Source: Ceraceosorus guamensis
Taxonomy: Eukaryota > Basidiomycota > Exobasidiomycetes > Ceraceosorales > Ceraceosoraceae
NCBI RefSeq assembly: GCF_003144195.1
Contig: NW_020290001.1
Coordinates: forward strand, 62,001 to 126,000
DNA: 64,000 bases
Direction: 5' to 3'
Below the pieces are notes generated by a model. The model did no database searches, had not been told where the DNA came from, and worked only from the letters and a program-made list of their open reading frames with translations. Shown piece by piece: positions 34,083-46,019 of this stretch. The position numbers and the translations under genes are program-made. Numbering within the stretch: position 1 is the first letter of the stretch; each line of letters begins with the position of its first letter.

Positions 34083-34997
34083 CTTGACTGTTGTAGGTGG
34101 GTGAGAATGTCTTGAGGTTGGTGGTTGAGAGGCGTGACAGCGGTGAGTGATTGAACAACAGTTTGGCGAGCACAGGTAAGCGCCCGAGCCGGTCACGCTT
34201 CTTCGACGCCCAAACATTTCCTGCGCTGCGAGAGCCACGTGGGAGTTCCTGTGCGGCGCGCATGTGCATCGCTGCCCGGCGCGCACAACCGCCGCGCGTC
34301 TTGCCGTGCGCAAGACCAGTAGCCGCAGCTGGCGCAACGCGTACAACTCTCGAGTCTTGAGTTGAAACTTGACTTTGAGATATTCAAGAGTTCCAGACTC
34401 AAACTGAAGTTAACAATGCACATCTGACTTCGTCGGCATTCTTGATTGATAACGACGCAAATTACAAGCCCGAGTTGTGAATCATGAATCACGAATTTTT
34501 GAATCAAAAATGTGAATCTTGAATAGTAGGTGATGATCCTTGATCGTGAACCAACACTGTCGACTAGCTCCGCTCGTGCTTTGACCAGGGACACAACACA
34601 GCCACAAAGCAGATCATATCCTAAGTCTCTGTCAGTCGGGCCCTAGTGTGCTCTCGAGAGCAGCAGGGCCAAGAGGAGAATCTCGCACATCTTACCTCTG
34701 GATGTGGGTCGACCGTGCTCTCTCGTCACAGTCGTGAGTAGGTGAAGACGGTTGAGTCTTTCGACGGCAGCATACCGATCTTGAGAGAGTGTCAATGATT
34801 CACAGAGGACTTTGCAGGGCAACGGTGCGATCCGTGGATACCTCTCCTGGGTTTCAAATGTGACAAATGTGTCAAGAAAGATACCGTGCACCCTACCAAC
34901 GGTATCAGATTTGCCGCATCCACGCCGTCGATCCCTCACTTTGCGCATACACGTATCATGAGCATCACATTCCCAACATTTGCATCAGCATACGACC
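34083..34997. other. Intergenic: eL13 promoter and uS10m 3' flank
   Basis: The stretch 34346-34552 is AT-rich and packed with degenerate repeats of the GAATC / TTGAATC type (for example GAATCATGAATCACGAATT at about 34481-34499). These are the clearest AT-rich copies of the recurring intergenic motif. The part next to 34082 contains the leader and promoter of eL13. No gene is seen. Confidence 0.55.
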
Positions 34998-36553
34998 TCA
35001 TCGATCCTGCTTTTCCCCTTCCGCCTTCGCCTTCTCCATTTCCAGCTCTTCTTGTTTCGTTGAGCTAGTATCAGCCTTTGTTTGTTCCTCCGCCACTTCG
35101 ACCTGCTTCTCAATCTGACTTTCTGCCTCGGATGCGGACATTGCAGTTGTATTTGCGCCCTCGGGCTGCTTTGGTACCGTTTCCGCGGCGGACTGCCTTT
35201 GCTGCGCTGGTTCTGCAGCAAGAGACAAGTGCGCACCACGCTGCGAGAGTTGCGGTGTCGCGTCTGCTGCCTCTGTCTCCTGAGCGGCTTCCTCAACTTC
35301 AACTTGGGCAGGAGTGCTTCTTTCTGGATCCTGTTCCAACTGGCCAGTGGTCGCTGCAGAGGTGGAAGCTGCCGCAGCGAAAGCCTGAGCTTCGGCTTGA
35401 ACACTTTGCTCATTCACAGAAAGCGCCTCGACATTGCTGTCCGCCATCTCCTCCTTCGCCTCGATCTCGACAGCATTGGGCTGCAGTTCCAGCGAAGCAC
35501 CCGTACTTTGGGGCTCGTCCGCGGAGCTCGCAAATGTCTGCTCGGCTGCTGACAATCCACTCGCGTTGCCCAGTGCAGCTCGCTCGACCTCCAAAGCTTT
35601 GCGGCCTTCCTCGTCGGCTTTGTCCAAGTCTTGCCGAACTTGCTTAGCTAGACGTTTGATGTTGCCCTCTGATGTCTCCGTGTCTTGCATGAAGTCAGCC
35701 TCGCCCTGCTGTGCATGCTCCTTCGACGAGGGCAGTACATCTCCTCCTGTCAATTGACGTACAGCAGAGTCTGCCATGTCTTGACCGAGAGTGATGGGGT
35801 GGTGTCTGCGACGGTATGCGGTCCACTGATCAGCACCAGAATGCGAAGTCTCGGTCTATGCTGCTTGCTACTTACCGAAACACCTCCGCTCTTTGTCCAA
35901 CGCCAGCCATACCGTGTATGCGACACCATTGAAGCCATCTGTCCACCACCTCAGGATGCGAATCGTAAACCTTGAGCACTCTGGAGTGGGTGTGCCTCGT
36001 AAAGTTTTCCTGGCTTTTCTTGTGGACGAATGGTCCCCTTGGCACTGTCCAAAGGCTCATGGTAGTTGGAAGCATGGCAGGTCTGGTGCATGGCATCCCT
36101 AGAGCATATGCTGACCGCAACGCGAAGTCTGCAAAGAAGTCCAGATTCTCGAGCGTTGCGGGTGACCGGTACACTCTGAGATGTAGCGAGGCTACGTGAT
36201 GCCCATGTGTCTGCGGATGGACCTTGGCAGCTTCGAACGGCGATGGCAAGGAATTTGGGTCGGGTCTACTAGTGGGCATTCCTGACAGCCTTCCAGCAGG
36301 CGACTCGAGCCGCCTGGCAGATGGGCTCAGTTCAAGGACAGATGGACCAGCATCGGAACTGTTCATTCGAGGCGAGAGATAAGTCAAGAGTACCTCATCA
36401 GAGTGTGTAAAGGTGGTTGAAGTCTACTCACGCTGGAGCAGCTGGAACCTTCGCAGTCGACGAGACAGCGCGACTGCCTTCAGCAACAGCGCTGGCTCCG
36501 ATACCTCTAGCATGTAGCCGGCCCGCGTTCCTGACTGCAGCGAGCGAGGCCAT
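34998..36553 (-). CDS. RSM10: Mitochondrial small-subunit ribosomal protein uS10m (Rsm10-like) with long tail
   Basis: Minus-strand exons 36553-36432, 36358-35876 and 35805-34998 give 470 residues. The first about 40 residues (MASLAAVRNAGRLHARGIGA onward) have arginines, small residues and no acids early on, fitting a mitochondrial presequence. The uS10 domain is at about 95-205: SLHLRVYRSPATLENLDFF, FALRSAYALGMP, LPTTMSLWTVPRGPFVHKKS, THSRVLKVYDSHPEVVDRWL and HGMAGVGQRAEVF. It belongs to the mitoribosome 30S-like head. The acceptor at 35806 was chosen because it alone carries the frame into the long downstream open frame (RHHPITLGQDMADSAVRQL); the acceptor at 35826 would instead stop about 24 codons later. 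The remaining 250 or so residues are Glu/Ala/Gln-rich and probably disordered or helical. Yeast Rsm10 is about 200 residues, so the tail is unusual. Confidence 0.85.
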
Positions 36554-37223
36554 GTCGGGGATCCTGACACAAGCGAGCAAGTGTGTCTGGTGGCAGAAGG
36601 ACTTCGCACTGGATCAGGGTGGAGATTCAACCTCTGGCGAGCCTCGCGAATCAATGCGGAATCGAGCGTGACTGCAACTGACAGACCGCTTGAGTTTGAC
36701 ACACTAATATGACCAAAGAGATTGCTGAAGTCTGGCAGATCGTGGATCCCGTTGGTGCTGGTGTTCGCATTCAAGGTTTGTACTTTTGACTTCAAATCGT
36801 ATCGCGAAGTCACTCGAGATCGCGAAAGCCACCGTGACCCTCGTATCCGCTGATGCACGTTGTGCTAGGGCGCTCGTCCAAGAATGCTCGCGAAGGAAAT
36901 TCTCCATGCAGGCACACGCGGGTGATGCTTGCTGCATGCGTATGGGCTCAGCCACGCCTGCCATATGCAATCACGAATGCACGCGCGGGTCCGGCTCCTG
37001 ATGTGGGCGTGATCGATCGTCACATCCGGCTGGATGCGAGGGTCTGTCTAGCACGACCCAGCAAGGTCGGGGGTCATTCGCGTCCGCGATCACATCCCAT
37101 CCTCATGACTCGGTGATCTTGAGGATCGTCACGCCAAAACATTCACGACAACATCGCTGAATACTGCTCGAACTCTGTCTTACCGCCTTGCCACGCATCG
37201 GCCGAATTCAGACATCCACCACG
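36554..37223. other. Divergent promoter region
   Basis: This 670-bp stretch separates the start of uS10m (-) from the start of the Tag1-like gene (+) and presumably drives both. No known element is clear and no open frame is convincing. Confidence 0.5.
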
Positions 37224-39962
37224 ATGAGCGGTGCAGAGCGCAGGTCGGCGGATGGCGCTGCGAGCGATAGCTCAGAGGTACCCTCTGCAACACACAATAC
37301 TACCACGACCACAACTTCAGTACCAAGTAAGCTGAGACATGGCCGCAAGCCAATGTATGACTCTGATGCCTCGGCCGATGGGCTCGATCCAGCTGTGGAT
37401 GACGAAGAGCTGGAGAGAGGAGGCGCTCCTGCTGAAGCGCAAGCACACGAGACGGACCCTCTGTTGAGAACGAGCAACTCTCGGCGGCAATCGGGTGGAC
37501 TGTTCGCAAACGTCTCGCAGAGGTGGTCGGACTTCTTTCACTCTCACACAGGTGGTCGGGGCTCAGTACGAAGGGGAAAGAGGAGAGATCTTGGCAGCGC
37601 CAACTCTGCAAGACGCGTCTCGAGCGCGAGCAATTCGCCAAGCTCGTTTGCCGTCTTTCGAGCGAACCATCCTGCCCTCCTCCGTGCTCTCTGGGTGCTC
37701 CTTGGATTGATTGCAGCAGTCATCTTGTTGATTGTTGTAGCTTTGGTGCACCTATTCACCGTCACACTGAAGGCGCCGGACGCGGACGCGCAAGCCCAGA
37801 TCTTGGATCAAAGTCTGCTCGTAAAAGGCCCTGATGCTGTCTCTTTGCTCAACATCAGCGATGCCGGGTTACTCGTGCGCATTGACGGTCGTCTGGGCAT
37901 CGATCCCGACACTGCCCTGGATCTCTGGCTGGGACAGCGCACAGAGGCTAGCTGGTGGTCCCGCAAAGATCGCAGCATCGTCGAATGGGCACTCGGCAAG
38001 ATGGGCGGAGTGCGCGTTGAAGTAGGACAGCTGCAATTTGCGGAACCCGATTGGGCTTTGGATCTGGAAGAAAAGTACCTTGATCTCATCCCTTCTGACT
38101 CGAAGCGGCATTCTTCAAGCGATGCACTCTCAGAGTCCGCCGAGCTCATCACCTTCGGCCTAGACGGCAAAGCCGTTCGTACGAAGCCAAACACACATCC
38201 GCCGCAAGATTTGATGTCCTTTCACATCGACCCCATCATCGTGCCTTTCCCTCAGCTGCGCTCGCGTCTCGATGAGAGCCAATCTCGCGATAACAAGACA
38301 CATCGAGCTCACCAAGAGCTTCGCCCTCTCAATCTGACACTGCTCCTTAAGCCTGTCTCGCCTGCTCCGTACCTCATGGAGGTCGCGAAGGCAGCCATCA
38401 AGCAGCGCAAAGCCACGCTTGACATCAAAGTTGCTAGCCTGAATGTCAGAGGGCTGGGAAAGCGTGAGCTCAATCGAGGAGATGTTAAAGGAGGAAGATG
38501 GAATGTACCCGGGTGGATCAATCTCGGACAAGGTGACATTCGCAAGCGTATCAGTCAGCGAGGTGAGTGCTGCGTGAGCTGCCTTCATTGAAACTCTTCC
38601 CAAGCTGACATCACGCGCACAGTTCCCAAGCTCAAAGACTCGAACAGCACGTCCGACTTGCTCGATCTGCAGCGATACGAGTTCTTCGAGGTCGGATCCG
38701 AAGCCATCAAGGATGCAACTTCAGTTCTCGCTTCTCGCGCGCTGGGCATCAAAGCTTTTGCCAAAGCAAAAAACCCGTTGGGCGACTTGCTACACGGTCA
38801 CGTGCGCTACAACTTGCCTTTCGGCGCGTTTCTGCCCCTTCCGAAGACGGACAGCACTGGTCTCAGCAGTGCCAGTCAAGAGGACGCGACCTTGTTGGCA
38901 GTGATCGCTAGCGACCCCTTGGAGCTGACTGGGGCACCCAATATTTCTCTATCGCTGCAAGGCCGTGTCGTGCCGCCAGCAGACGGTATCGGTGAAAGCG
39001 CGGAGACTAGCGTCGATGCGCACACCAGCGTGCCGGGTGCTGGACAGGCCGCATTCGGCGTTACGGAGGACGGTCCGGCTCGCACCGCTGAAACGCCTGC
39101 TCAAGCAGCGCTTTCCAATTTCCTCAGCCGCTTCTTGCGCGGAGACCCTAATACAGTCCTTGTAAGGGGCGGATCGCCTTTCGCCGAAGGTGACCCACAG
39201 AACGACCCGACTCTTCCTGGAGGCGGATCGCGCCTGCCAGAGTGGCTTGATGGGGCTCTGCGCTTGCTCGATCTGCCAATCAGTTTCCCGGGTAGCAAAG
39301 TGACGGACTTGATCAAAAACGTCACCATCAACGACCTGAAAATCACGCCGCATCCATTTGAGAAGGAAAAGTTGGTATGCTCCGGTGTCGTGATGGGCGA
39401 GATGGCGCTTCCCGGCCAGCTCGCGACGATTGACGTCCAGATCACCCACCTCTGGCCGGACATTCTGATCTTTGACGGCAAGCCGCCTTCCATGCGGCAC
39501 GGAGACGATGATGACGACGACGGCGATGATGACGACGATGATGGGCTCTCACACTCACGACAAGGTCTACGCTCTTCTACTGAGGATCCAGAACCACCCG
39601 AGCCTTTGCCCTCGCCCTTGCCCAAGCACGCATTCGGGAGAGTTCGGCCGCACAACTATACAGAGGCCAAGACTTATATCGATCCGACGGACCCGAAGAA
39701 GCAGCGCAAGCTGTTACGCTCGGAGCTCAAGGACGTGCCCATCACTGTGCTCGATGGCCGTGGCAAAGAATTCAGAGCCTACACTTGGAAGCTGGTCACT
39801 GGCGAAGGCGCACTGACGGGCATTGAAGGCAAGGCCAAGGCCAAAATTTGGAATTCTGGACTTGGACACTTGACGCTGCAGAATCTACCAGTCAAGGGAG
39901 CGTTCATGGTAGGCAAGCGCGGCGGAGGCGATGACGACGACGACGACGACGACTTGTCATAA
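37224..39962 (+). CDS. Single-pass membrane protein, possibly Tag1-like vacuolar protein
   Basis: Two exons (37224-38562, 38623-39962; 60-nt intron) give 892 residues. The N-terminal 150 residues are polar and Ser/Arg-rich with an acidic dileucine ETDPLL near residue 76, a typical vacuolar sorting signal. One strong membrane helix at about 152-180 (ALWVLLGLIAAVILLIVVAL) is followed by a large region rich in β-type strands (LLNISDAGLLVRIDGRLGID, LTLLLKPVSPAPYLMEV, IKNVTINDLKITPHPFEKE). This suggests type II topology with a lumenal domain. The layout resembles yeast Tag1, a vacuolar membrane protein with LEA-like repeats involved in ending autophagy, but I assign this on architecture rather than clear identity. 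Two Asp-rich segments occur (about 740-755 and the last ten residues), encoded by GAC/GAT repeats. The start was set at the first ATG of the frame. Confidence 0.82.
39495..39545 (+). repeat. Coding GAC/GAT (Asp) repeat
   Basis: A run of GAY codons inside the Tag1-like gene encodes an almost pure aspartate segment with a few glycines. A second such run lies at about 39929-39954, just before the stop codon. Both are candidates for length variation. Confidence 0.85.
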
Positions 39963-41630
39963 GGCGCCCTAGCCTCGATCACTTTCTCCCAACGCAATCA
40001 ATCCCCTTACTTTAGTCCGCGCCGTCCGCAGCCCAGACTTCGTGGCCCAGACCTCCTCGAAGCTCCTTCTTCTTGCCCTCCACTTTGTGTCCCTGTTCAC
40101 CTATGTACGGATACTGAACGTGACAACTGATCGATGACTTGTTGATAACGATGTTTTGTACTTTCTCGCTTCTCGCTGTCATGTGCAGAAAGCGCAGCAC
40201 TCCGACCGACTTAGCGCTGCGATTGAGAATACAAATTAAATTGTCCGCGCCACCAATCGACGCACCCTCAAAGTCCCAATCTCGGCACGCTCACGCCGCG
40301 GTGAATTTATATCTGCTGACGCACGCAGCACGTGCAGCACCAGCCCGCCTCTCGAGACTTTCGATGCGCCAAAAGCCCGCCGACGCGCCGCTGCATGCGC
40401 GGTGGGACGCTGGCGATGGCGAGTTATCGCAAGCGAGCGGCCGCCGCGCATTTGACATGGATCGAGCAAGAGAGCTTTCTGCAGCGGTGCAGGAGCTGCT
40501 GGAGTAGTCGCTGCATCTTGCATCTCGCATCTCGAAGCTCGCTCCTGAGGGATTCATTTCTGCAGTCAGAGTTGAGTGGGCGTGAGTGTGAGTGCTGGAG
40601 GACGTCCAGCCATGCAGCCATAGCTACGCACCTTTCGAGACGTGCTGCGCGCAGTCACGAGTGCCTGCTGGGCTCACGCATCAAGGCCTAAACATGCCGA
40701 GGTTGTCTAGCGGTGAAAGACTTCACTCCGCATTCGTGATTCGCCATTCCAAGATTTGACTTTGGCTGAGCATTCCTCTTCTGCGTGAGTCGCATCGCCA
40801 TCGCAGCGAATTGGCTGCAACAGACCATGGAGAGAGGAGTCGAGCGTGCGATGTGTGCTTGCCCTGCTGGTCTGCTGGCTGTGATGCCCTTTGCAGGCAT
40901 GAGGCAGCACACGCAGGCAAGCGCTTGGCACTGCTCCGCCGCAACTCAGAGAAAGAGCTGAAAGAGGATTCAGCATCAATTTGGGTGGAGAATTGTGAGC
41001 GATGTTTGAAAGATGCCACCTGCGACGAGCTTCCTGCCAGTGCTCAGCGTGCAGGCACGAGATCGCGCGGACTTATGCGATGCTAGTCAGTCACACTACT
41101 ACTACTGATGAAGAGAGCTCAGCAGATGATGTGTTGCGATACTATTACTGTACCCCACCGCTTTCATCGAACTGTGGCTGATGACCGAGGTAGATGCCCG
41201 AGACCGTCCTGTGGGCATTTCATTTCATGGCGACAGCGGGCTAATTTCCATTGTGATTGACGGATTGCGACCTGTGCTCGTCCACTTCTCGTGATGTGCA
41301 ACAAGGTACCTCCGAACTTTCAAACACGCTGGCTACTGCTACTGCACAGCGGTCGTCAGCCAATGTGTTGAACAACGGCGAAATTGGGACACTCGACAAT
41401 AGCCCGCAATTGATCAGCAGCGACGCGAGCCGTTTGAAAGCGATAGCTCCAGCGTGTGGCAAGAGTGGTGTGGAGCAAACAGCGAAGTTAGGCATTCGCA
41501 TTTATACATTGGCCGTTGAATTCCTCCGATCCGCCTTCCGTCTTCCACGACACACCTTGTCGAGGATTTTTAATACACAGCCTCGCACGACCTTGATCCT
41601 ATTCCACTCGACGCGCCAGACTTGTCAACA
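39963..41630. other. Intergenic, no supported gene
   Basis: A copy of the recurring motif (CATTCGTGATTCGCCATTCC) is at about 40724-40749, next to a tRNA-like but incomplete stretch that I rejected. A run of ACT triplets is near 41094-41107. The last 100 bases before 41631 contain an ATTTTTAATACA element (near 41566), a possible TATA-like site for the hydroxylase gene. Confidence 0.5.
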
Positions 41631-42783
41631 ATGTCGACTCAGACGATGGCTGGGGCACCGGCACCAGCCAAGGCGGCGGGACCCAACCTCAACAAGAATC
41701 CGCGAATGGTGTCGACATGGCACCTCAAACCAGCAGACGAGCTATCTTGGGAGCAGAGATTGATTCTCAAGTTAAATGTGTTGCAACAGGCCAAGGATAC
41801 CCCAAAGCCTCCGGTCTTTAGCAAGGAGAAGGGCGATAAGGTGCCGTACCTTCCTGTCTACACTGAGCAGTGGAAGTGGATCATGCCGAGGGCGCTCTTG
41901 CCCTTGGCGATCCACGGCGCGTTCCAAAAGTTAACGGGCTGGAACTTCCATCCAGCTTTCGCCTTTGTCTACTACTTCTTGGCCTTCAAGTTCACCGCAC
42001 TCGCAGCCGTCCGATCCTTCAACCGCATGGGTCAGCGATACGGTTACTTTGACGGTGCTGTGCCGCGCGATGGCATTCCGGACAATATGAGCGGCAAGGT
42101 GCTGTGGAGCATGCTTGGCACTGTCAGCATTAGACCACTCTTTGCCATCTTTTTGATCTATAATCGCCAAGAAAGTGCATGGAACATCGATCCGTTGATG
42201 CTGCCTGTGCAACTCTTCCTGTACAGCGCCATCCTCGACTTTTGGTTCTACTGCTACCACCGAGCAATGCATACCGTCCCTTGGCTCTGGCATCACCACG
42301 CACTCCACCACAAGACTCGTCATCCAAATCCTCTTTTGTCCGCTTTCGCCGACAATGAGCAAGAGTGGGGAGACATTCTCGTCATCCCCCTGTTGACATG
42401 GCTCGTCTTTCCTGTCAACTTCCCCACCTGGTGGGTTTGCCAGGTCTTCATCATCTACACAGAGGCGATGGGTCACTCTGGCGTCCGTCTGTACTGGCAG
42501 ACACCTATGACCGGTAAGTGGCGTCGCTCGATGACTGCTAAGATTGATTTCAGAGGCTGAAGACTATCAATCCATGCCGCGTTCCGCAGGCCCCGTCTTG
42601 AGGCTCTTCAATATGGATCTCGCCCTCGAGGATCACGACTTGCACCATCGCAGGGGATGGAAAGTAAGCTCCAACTACGGCAAACAGACTCGTATCTGGG
42701 ACACCTTGGGCGGCACCACCCGTGATCGCATCGAGGGTACCGAAGACAACATCGATTGGGTGAACACTGCCAAAGTACTCTAA
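41631..42783 (+). CDS. Fatty acid hydroxylase / sterol desaturase superfamily membrane enzyme
   Basis: Two exons (41631-42513, 42590-42783; 76-nt intron) give 358 residues. The di-iron histidine clusters of the superfamily are present: YHRAMHTVPWLWHHHALHHK near residues 208-228, EAMGHSGVR near 280, and HDLHHRRGW near 315. Hydrophobic stretches at about 85-130, 160-180, 195-210 and 245-275 fit a multi-pass ER membrane protein. Members hydroxylate or desaturate lipids such as sterols, sphingoid bases or fatty acids using oxygen and electrons from cytochrome b5. The specific substrate is not clear; the sequence is not an obvious match to Erg3, Erg25 or Sur2. The C-terminus ends in AKVL with no canonical KKxx retrieval signal. 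Confidence 0.9.
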
Positions 42784-45700
42784 ATCACTTTGCAGCTAAT
42801 GACTCATCAACATTAGACTCCTCTTAGCCACGCACATCCTCGATTCGTTGCGAGCCTTCTGCGCTGGGTGCAACTCGACCACTCGTCGACTGAAATCGAC
42901 GTAGCAGTGGCAGAGCATAGCTGAAGCACTCGGCACCGTTGGCACATCACCGTCACGTCCTTTATTATAGTCATGATCCATCTCTATCACTCGCTCTGCG
43001 TTATCTTCAATGAAACAACAACACCTGCGCTGGTCACTCACGCCTAATGATCCCATTCCAACTGCCTTGTCCTGTCTCTTTGCAAGTATACATGCTCGAG
43101 AATGAAGATCTATTGCGCACCACATTGCTTGCCAGCGAAAATTGCCTACAAGCATTGTCCAGGATCAAATGCCTGTATGGTTGTGACGCCCTCCGTCTCC
43201 TGGCCGCCAAATTCGAGGCGCTGTCCCGAAGGCACGGGCTGATTAAATTGGGAACGTCTTGGCAAGCTCGACCTTAGATCCTGCACTCACGTCTGGCAGC
43301 TTAGACACAGGCTTAGGCGGGTCGGAATCACACCGCGGTCCTGCTGCAGAGCGAGCCCTCCAAAGACGCACGGACGTTCAAAGAGGTCTGGCACACCATT
43401 TGCGATTGTCGGTCCACCCAAGGCCCAAGACCCAAGCGTTTTGTGTCTTGTTTCGATTGATCGCCAGCAAATGAACCCTGGCGACCGGCCACCACGATGT
43501 GCACATGCTGATTTTCACTGCGCTCCACCTCGGCCTCGACCGGATTGGTGTTGTCAATGCGATGTTCATCTTGCCGCACCATGTCGGCCGTGCATGACCT
43601 GGCAATACTATCTAGGCCGGCAAGGTAGACGTTGTCGAACGGGCCACAGACTTGTTCTGCCTGATGTCCAGGTGCATCGCTTCATGTCTGGCACCGACAC
43701 CGACAACGACCTCATCATCGTTCATGCACACTGTCTTTCATCTGAACGGACTGCCCACCGCAATGTAAGCGTTGACAGTAAGACGTATATTACTTCGGCT
43801 AAGGGCTGTGCACACGCAGAGCACTAGAGAAATGGTGACATGGACCAAGCTGTCGCGAACCAATTGGACGAAATCGCTGCAAGGTTGCATACTCGCACCT
43901 TTCCTCTTCATCACGCGACTCGATCAGTGGGATTATCTTCCATCACACCATCACTGACAGCACTCATCTAAGCGCTGATCACGATGACCGTATCAAGTGC
44001 GGATCCACACTCCTTTCTACGTATTTATTACATTTAGGTGCGGATCATATTGAATTCGGGTTCGCTCACTCGTTCCATGCTTGCTTACTGCACACGGTGT
44101 GGGCTGGGAGCATGTGAATATCTGTTCGCCTCGCAAGTGGCCGCTCGGCAGACCGTCGCATAGCCTATAACAGACAACGAAGCTGTGTACAACGCTCGGG
44201 ACTATGACCGTCCCGCCGTGTGGTGCAATTGATCACCAGACCTGCAGTCGGTCGTGTCTTGGTGGTCCAAGCGGCCGGCTCTTGGGGGCATAGAGGAGCG
44301 TCAGCGGCATCCGCTAGCAGCCCTCGGCGAACGATGACAGATGACCGCTGCGACAAACGCCTCCCCACCCAGCGCTGTGTTCGACTTTCTCACGCTCAAA
44401 TTGCAAGGCATCAAAGGGCACTCACTCACTGATCGAGCCCCACGCATCAGATGGTCGGATGATGACCGCGCACCCCAAGCAAAGCCGCGCCGAGCCATGC
44501 GGATCCGCAAGAAGTTTACACACGCTAACGCTGCCGCCACTCGCCACTGCGTAGCCCGGAGCGGGTCTCGAGCGCGAAGGGTTGGCGCTTCGCATTGCGG
44601 GTCAAAAATTCTGAGACATGGGAATGGAGGGGAATGTATCAAGGCCACTCACTACACACAGACAGCCAGAATGCATGCTGCGGCCTCTCAACCAAATTTG
44701 GAAATGCCGCGGTCGAGTAGGAGTATTGTTGACTGACTTGCAGCCAGCACTTACTTGGCTAGGCTTCAGTGGATGTCAAGCGGCACCTCGACCTACTCAT
44801 CTCCCTCGTGAGCTGCTCGTCCTGGCTGTTCCAAAGCACGAATGCGGAGCATCCAAAGCTCCACGTTTGCTCACCGAAAGCGGCCTCAACTCACTGACAC
44901 TAGCGTGCACGCAGCTAGCTGCACAGCAGCAGGGTGCAGAAACATCATGCATGTCCAATGGTACGGTACCCAAGCGCATACAGTACTCAATCTGTCGCAA
45001 GACTTGTGAGTGTAGAGCAGAGGCCAGTCACGAGCCGCAAGAAAGGTCAGTGGCTTTGGTGTAGTGCAGCGACATGTCTGGAATCTTGGATTGCAAAACG
45101 GCCGGAAAGTGACACTCACGATTGTTCACGAGCACGAAAAGCGAATTTGAAGCGCGTAGTTGTTGTCGCACTTGATCCAGCGCATGATGAGCTCCGTCAC
45201 ATACACACAAACAGATTTGTGCGATGTGCTGTGGTACGATTGTCCGCTGTGCAGACCCAGTCTTGCCCTCCGATTTGTACCCTTCAAAGAGTTCAGTGCT
45301 GACTGTGCACGTGCTGTTCGTCGGGTGTGTGCCGCTGCAATAATCACAAATCTACGCTAATCACCTCATCATGCGGGTCTTTGGAAATATCCAAGACTTG
45401 CTTCCGCAGAAACACGGAACGGCATCTCTTCCCAAAGTGCGCGCCAATGCGGGCAAGGTTTGCATGGTCTGCTGCTCATCGGTCTGAGTGACTCGGGTTG
45501 CGGCAAATGGAGAGCTCGTCTTGGATGGTGAGACAAACAAGCAGCGGAGATGAGATCTTCAGCACTTCGTCAACGGAACAATGAAGGCCGGGACGCGCAG
45601 TCGCCCCGCCAAGAGCCGTGATGCATCCGTTGTGTTAGCGAGGCCAAGCTCCCGTTGGGAGACCGCGTAGGCTGCGACAGCATTCTGCTTGCAGAGCTTT

Positions 45701-46019
45701 GCCCCACCTTTGACAATCTAGGCAATCTCCAACGGCAGGGTGCCTCATGCCCCCCGGCGATTTGTTCTTTGGCCGAGGCCGATTGTCTCCAATCATGGCG
45801 CCGGTACCCGAAACACACTGCTGCGAATCGTTGCTGTCGCTGACAACCTGAACCTCAGTCGTTCTTCGAGCCAAGTATAAGTAAGTATCCCTGAAGTCTA
45901 GACGCTGTGGGGCCTTCCAGTCTCACAGCTCCCATTTGCTTGCTGCTCCAGTCCGTCATCGTTGCTACGCTCAGCCTCGTTCACAAATAGCTATTCCGAG
46001 GTGAAAATTTCAAAACATT
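42784..46019. other. Long gene-poor stretch
   Basis: No gene is supported in these 3.2 kb. Around 42.85-43.75 kb both strands carry moderately protein-like open frames. A minus-strand GTGAGT donor (near 43281-43286) suggests a possible small spliced gene or remnant, discussed as a finding. The rest, 43.8-46.0 kb, has only short unremarkable frames. The promoter of the seven-helix protein should lie at the right end. Confidence 0.45.

Noticed and set aside
34998-35777. Separate gene starting at the ATG at 35777 (MADSAVRQL)
   Set aside because: A canonical acceptor at 35806 joins this frame in phase to the uS10m exon, whereas the alternative leaves uS10m with an odd short end. The ATG is internal in the preferred model.
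40688-40740. Stretch resembling the 5' half of a tRNA (GAGGTTGTCTAGCGGTGAAA)
   Set aside because: The D-arm-like part is followed by the intergenic motif instead of an anticodon arm and a T-loop. There is no GGTTCRANYCC box B and no closing acceptor stem, so at best it is a tRNA-derived scrap.
44341-44736. Frame starting MTAATNASPPSAVFDFLTLK, faintly like the start of HD-domain 5'-nucleotidases (YGK1/HDDC2)
   Set aside because: The similarity stops after about 20 residues. The conserved RTGW and HD motifs are absent downstream in any frame.
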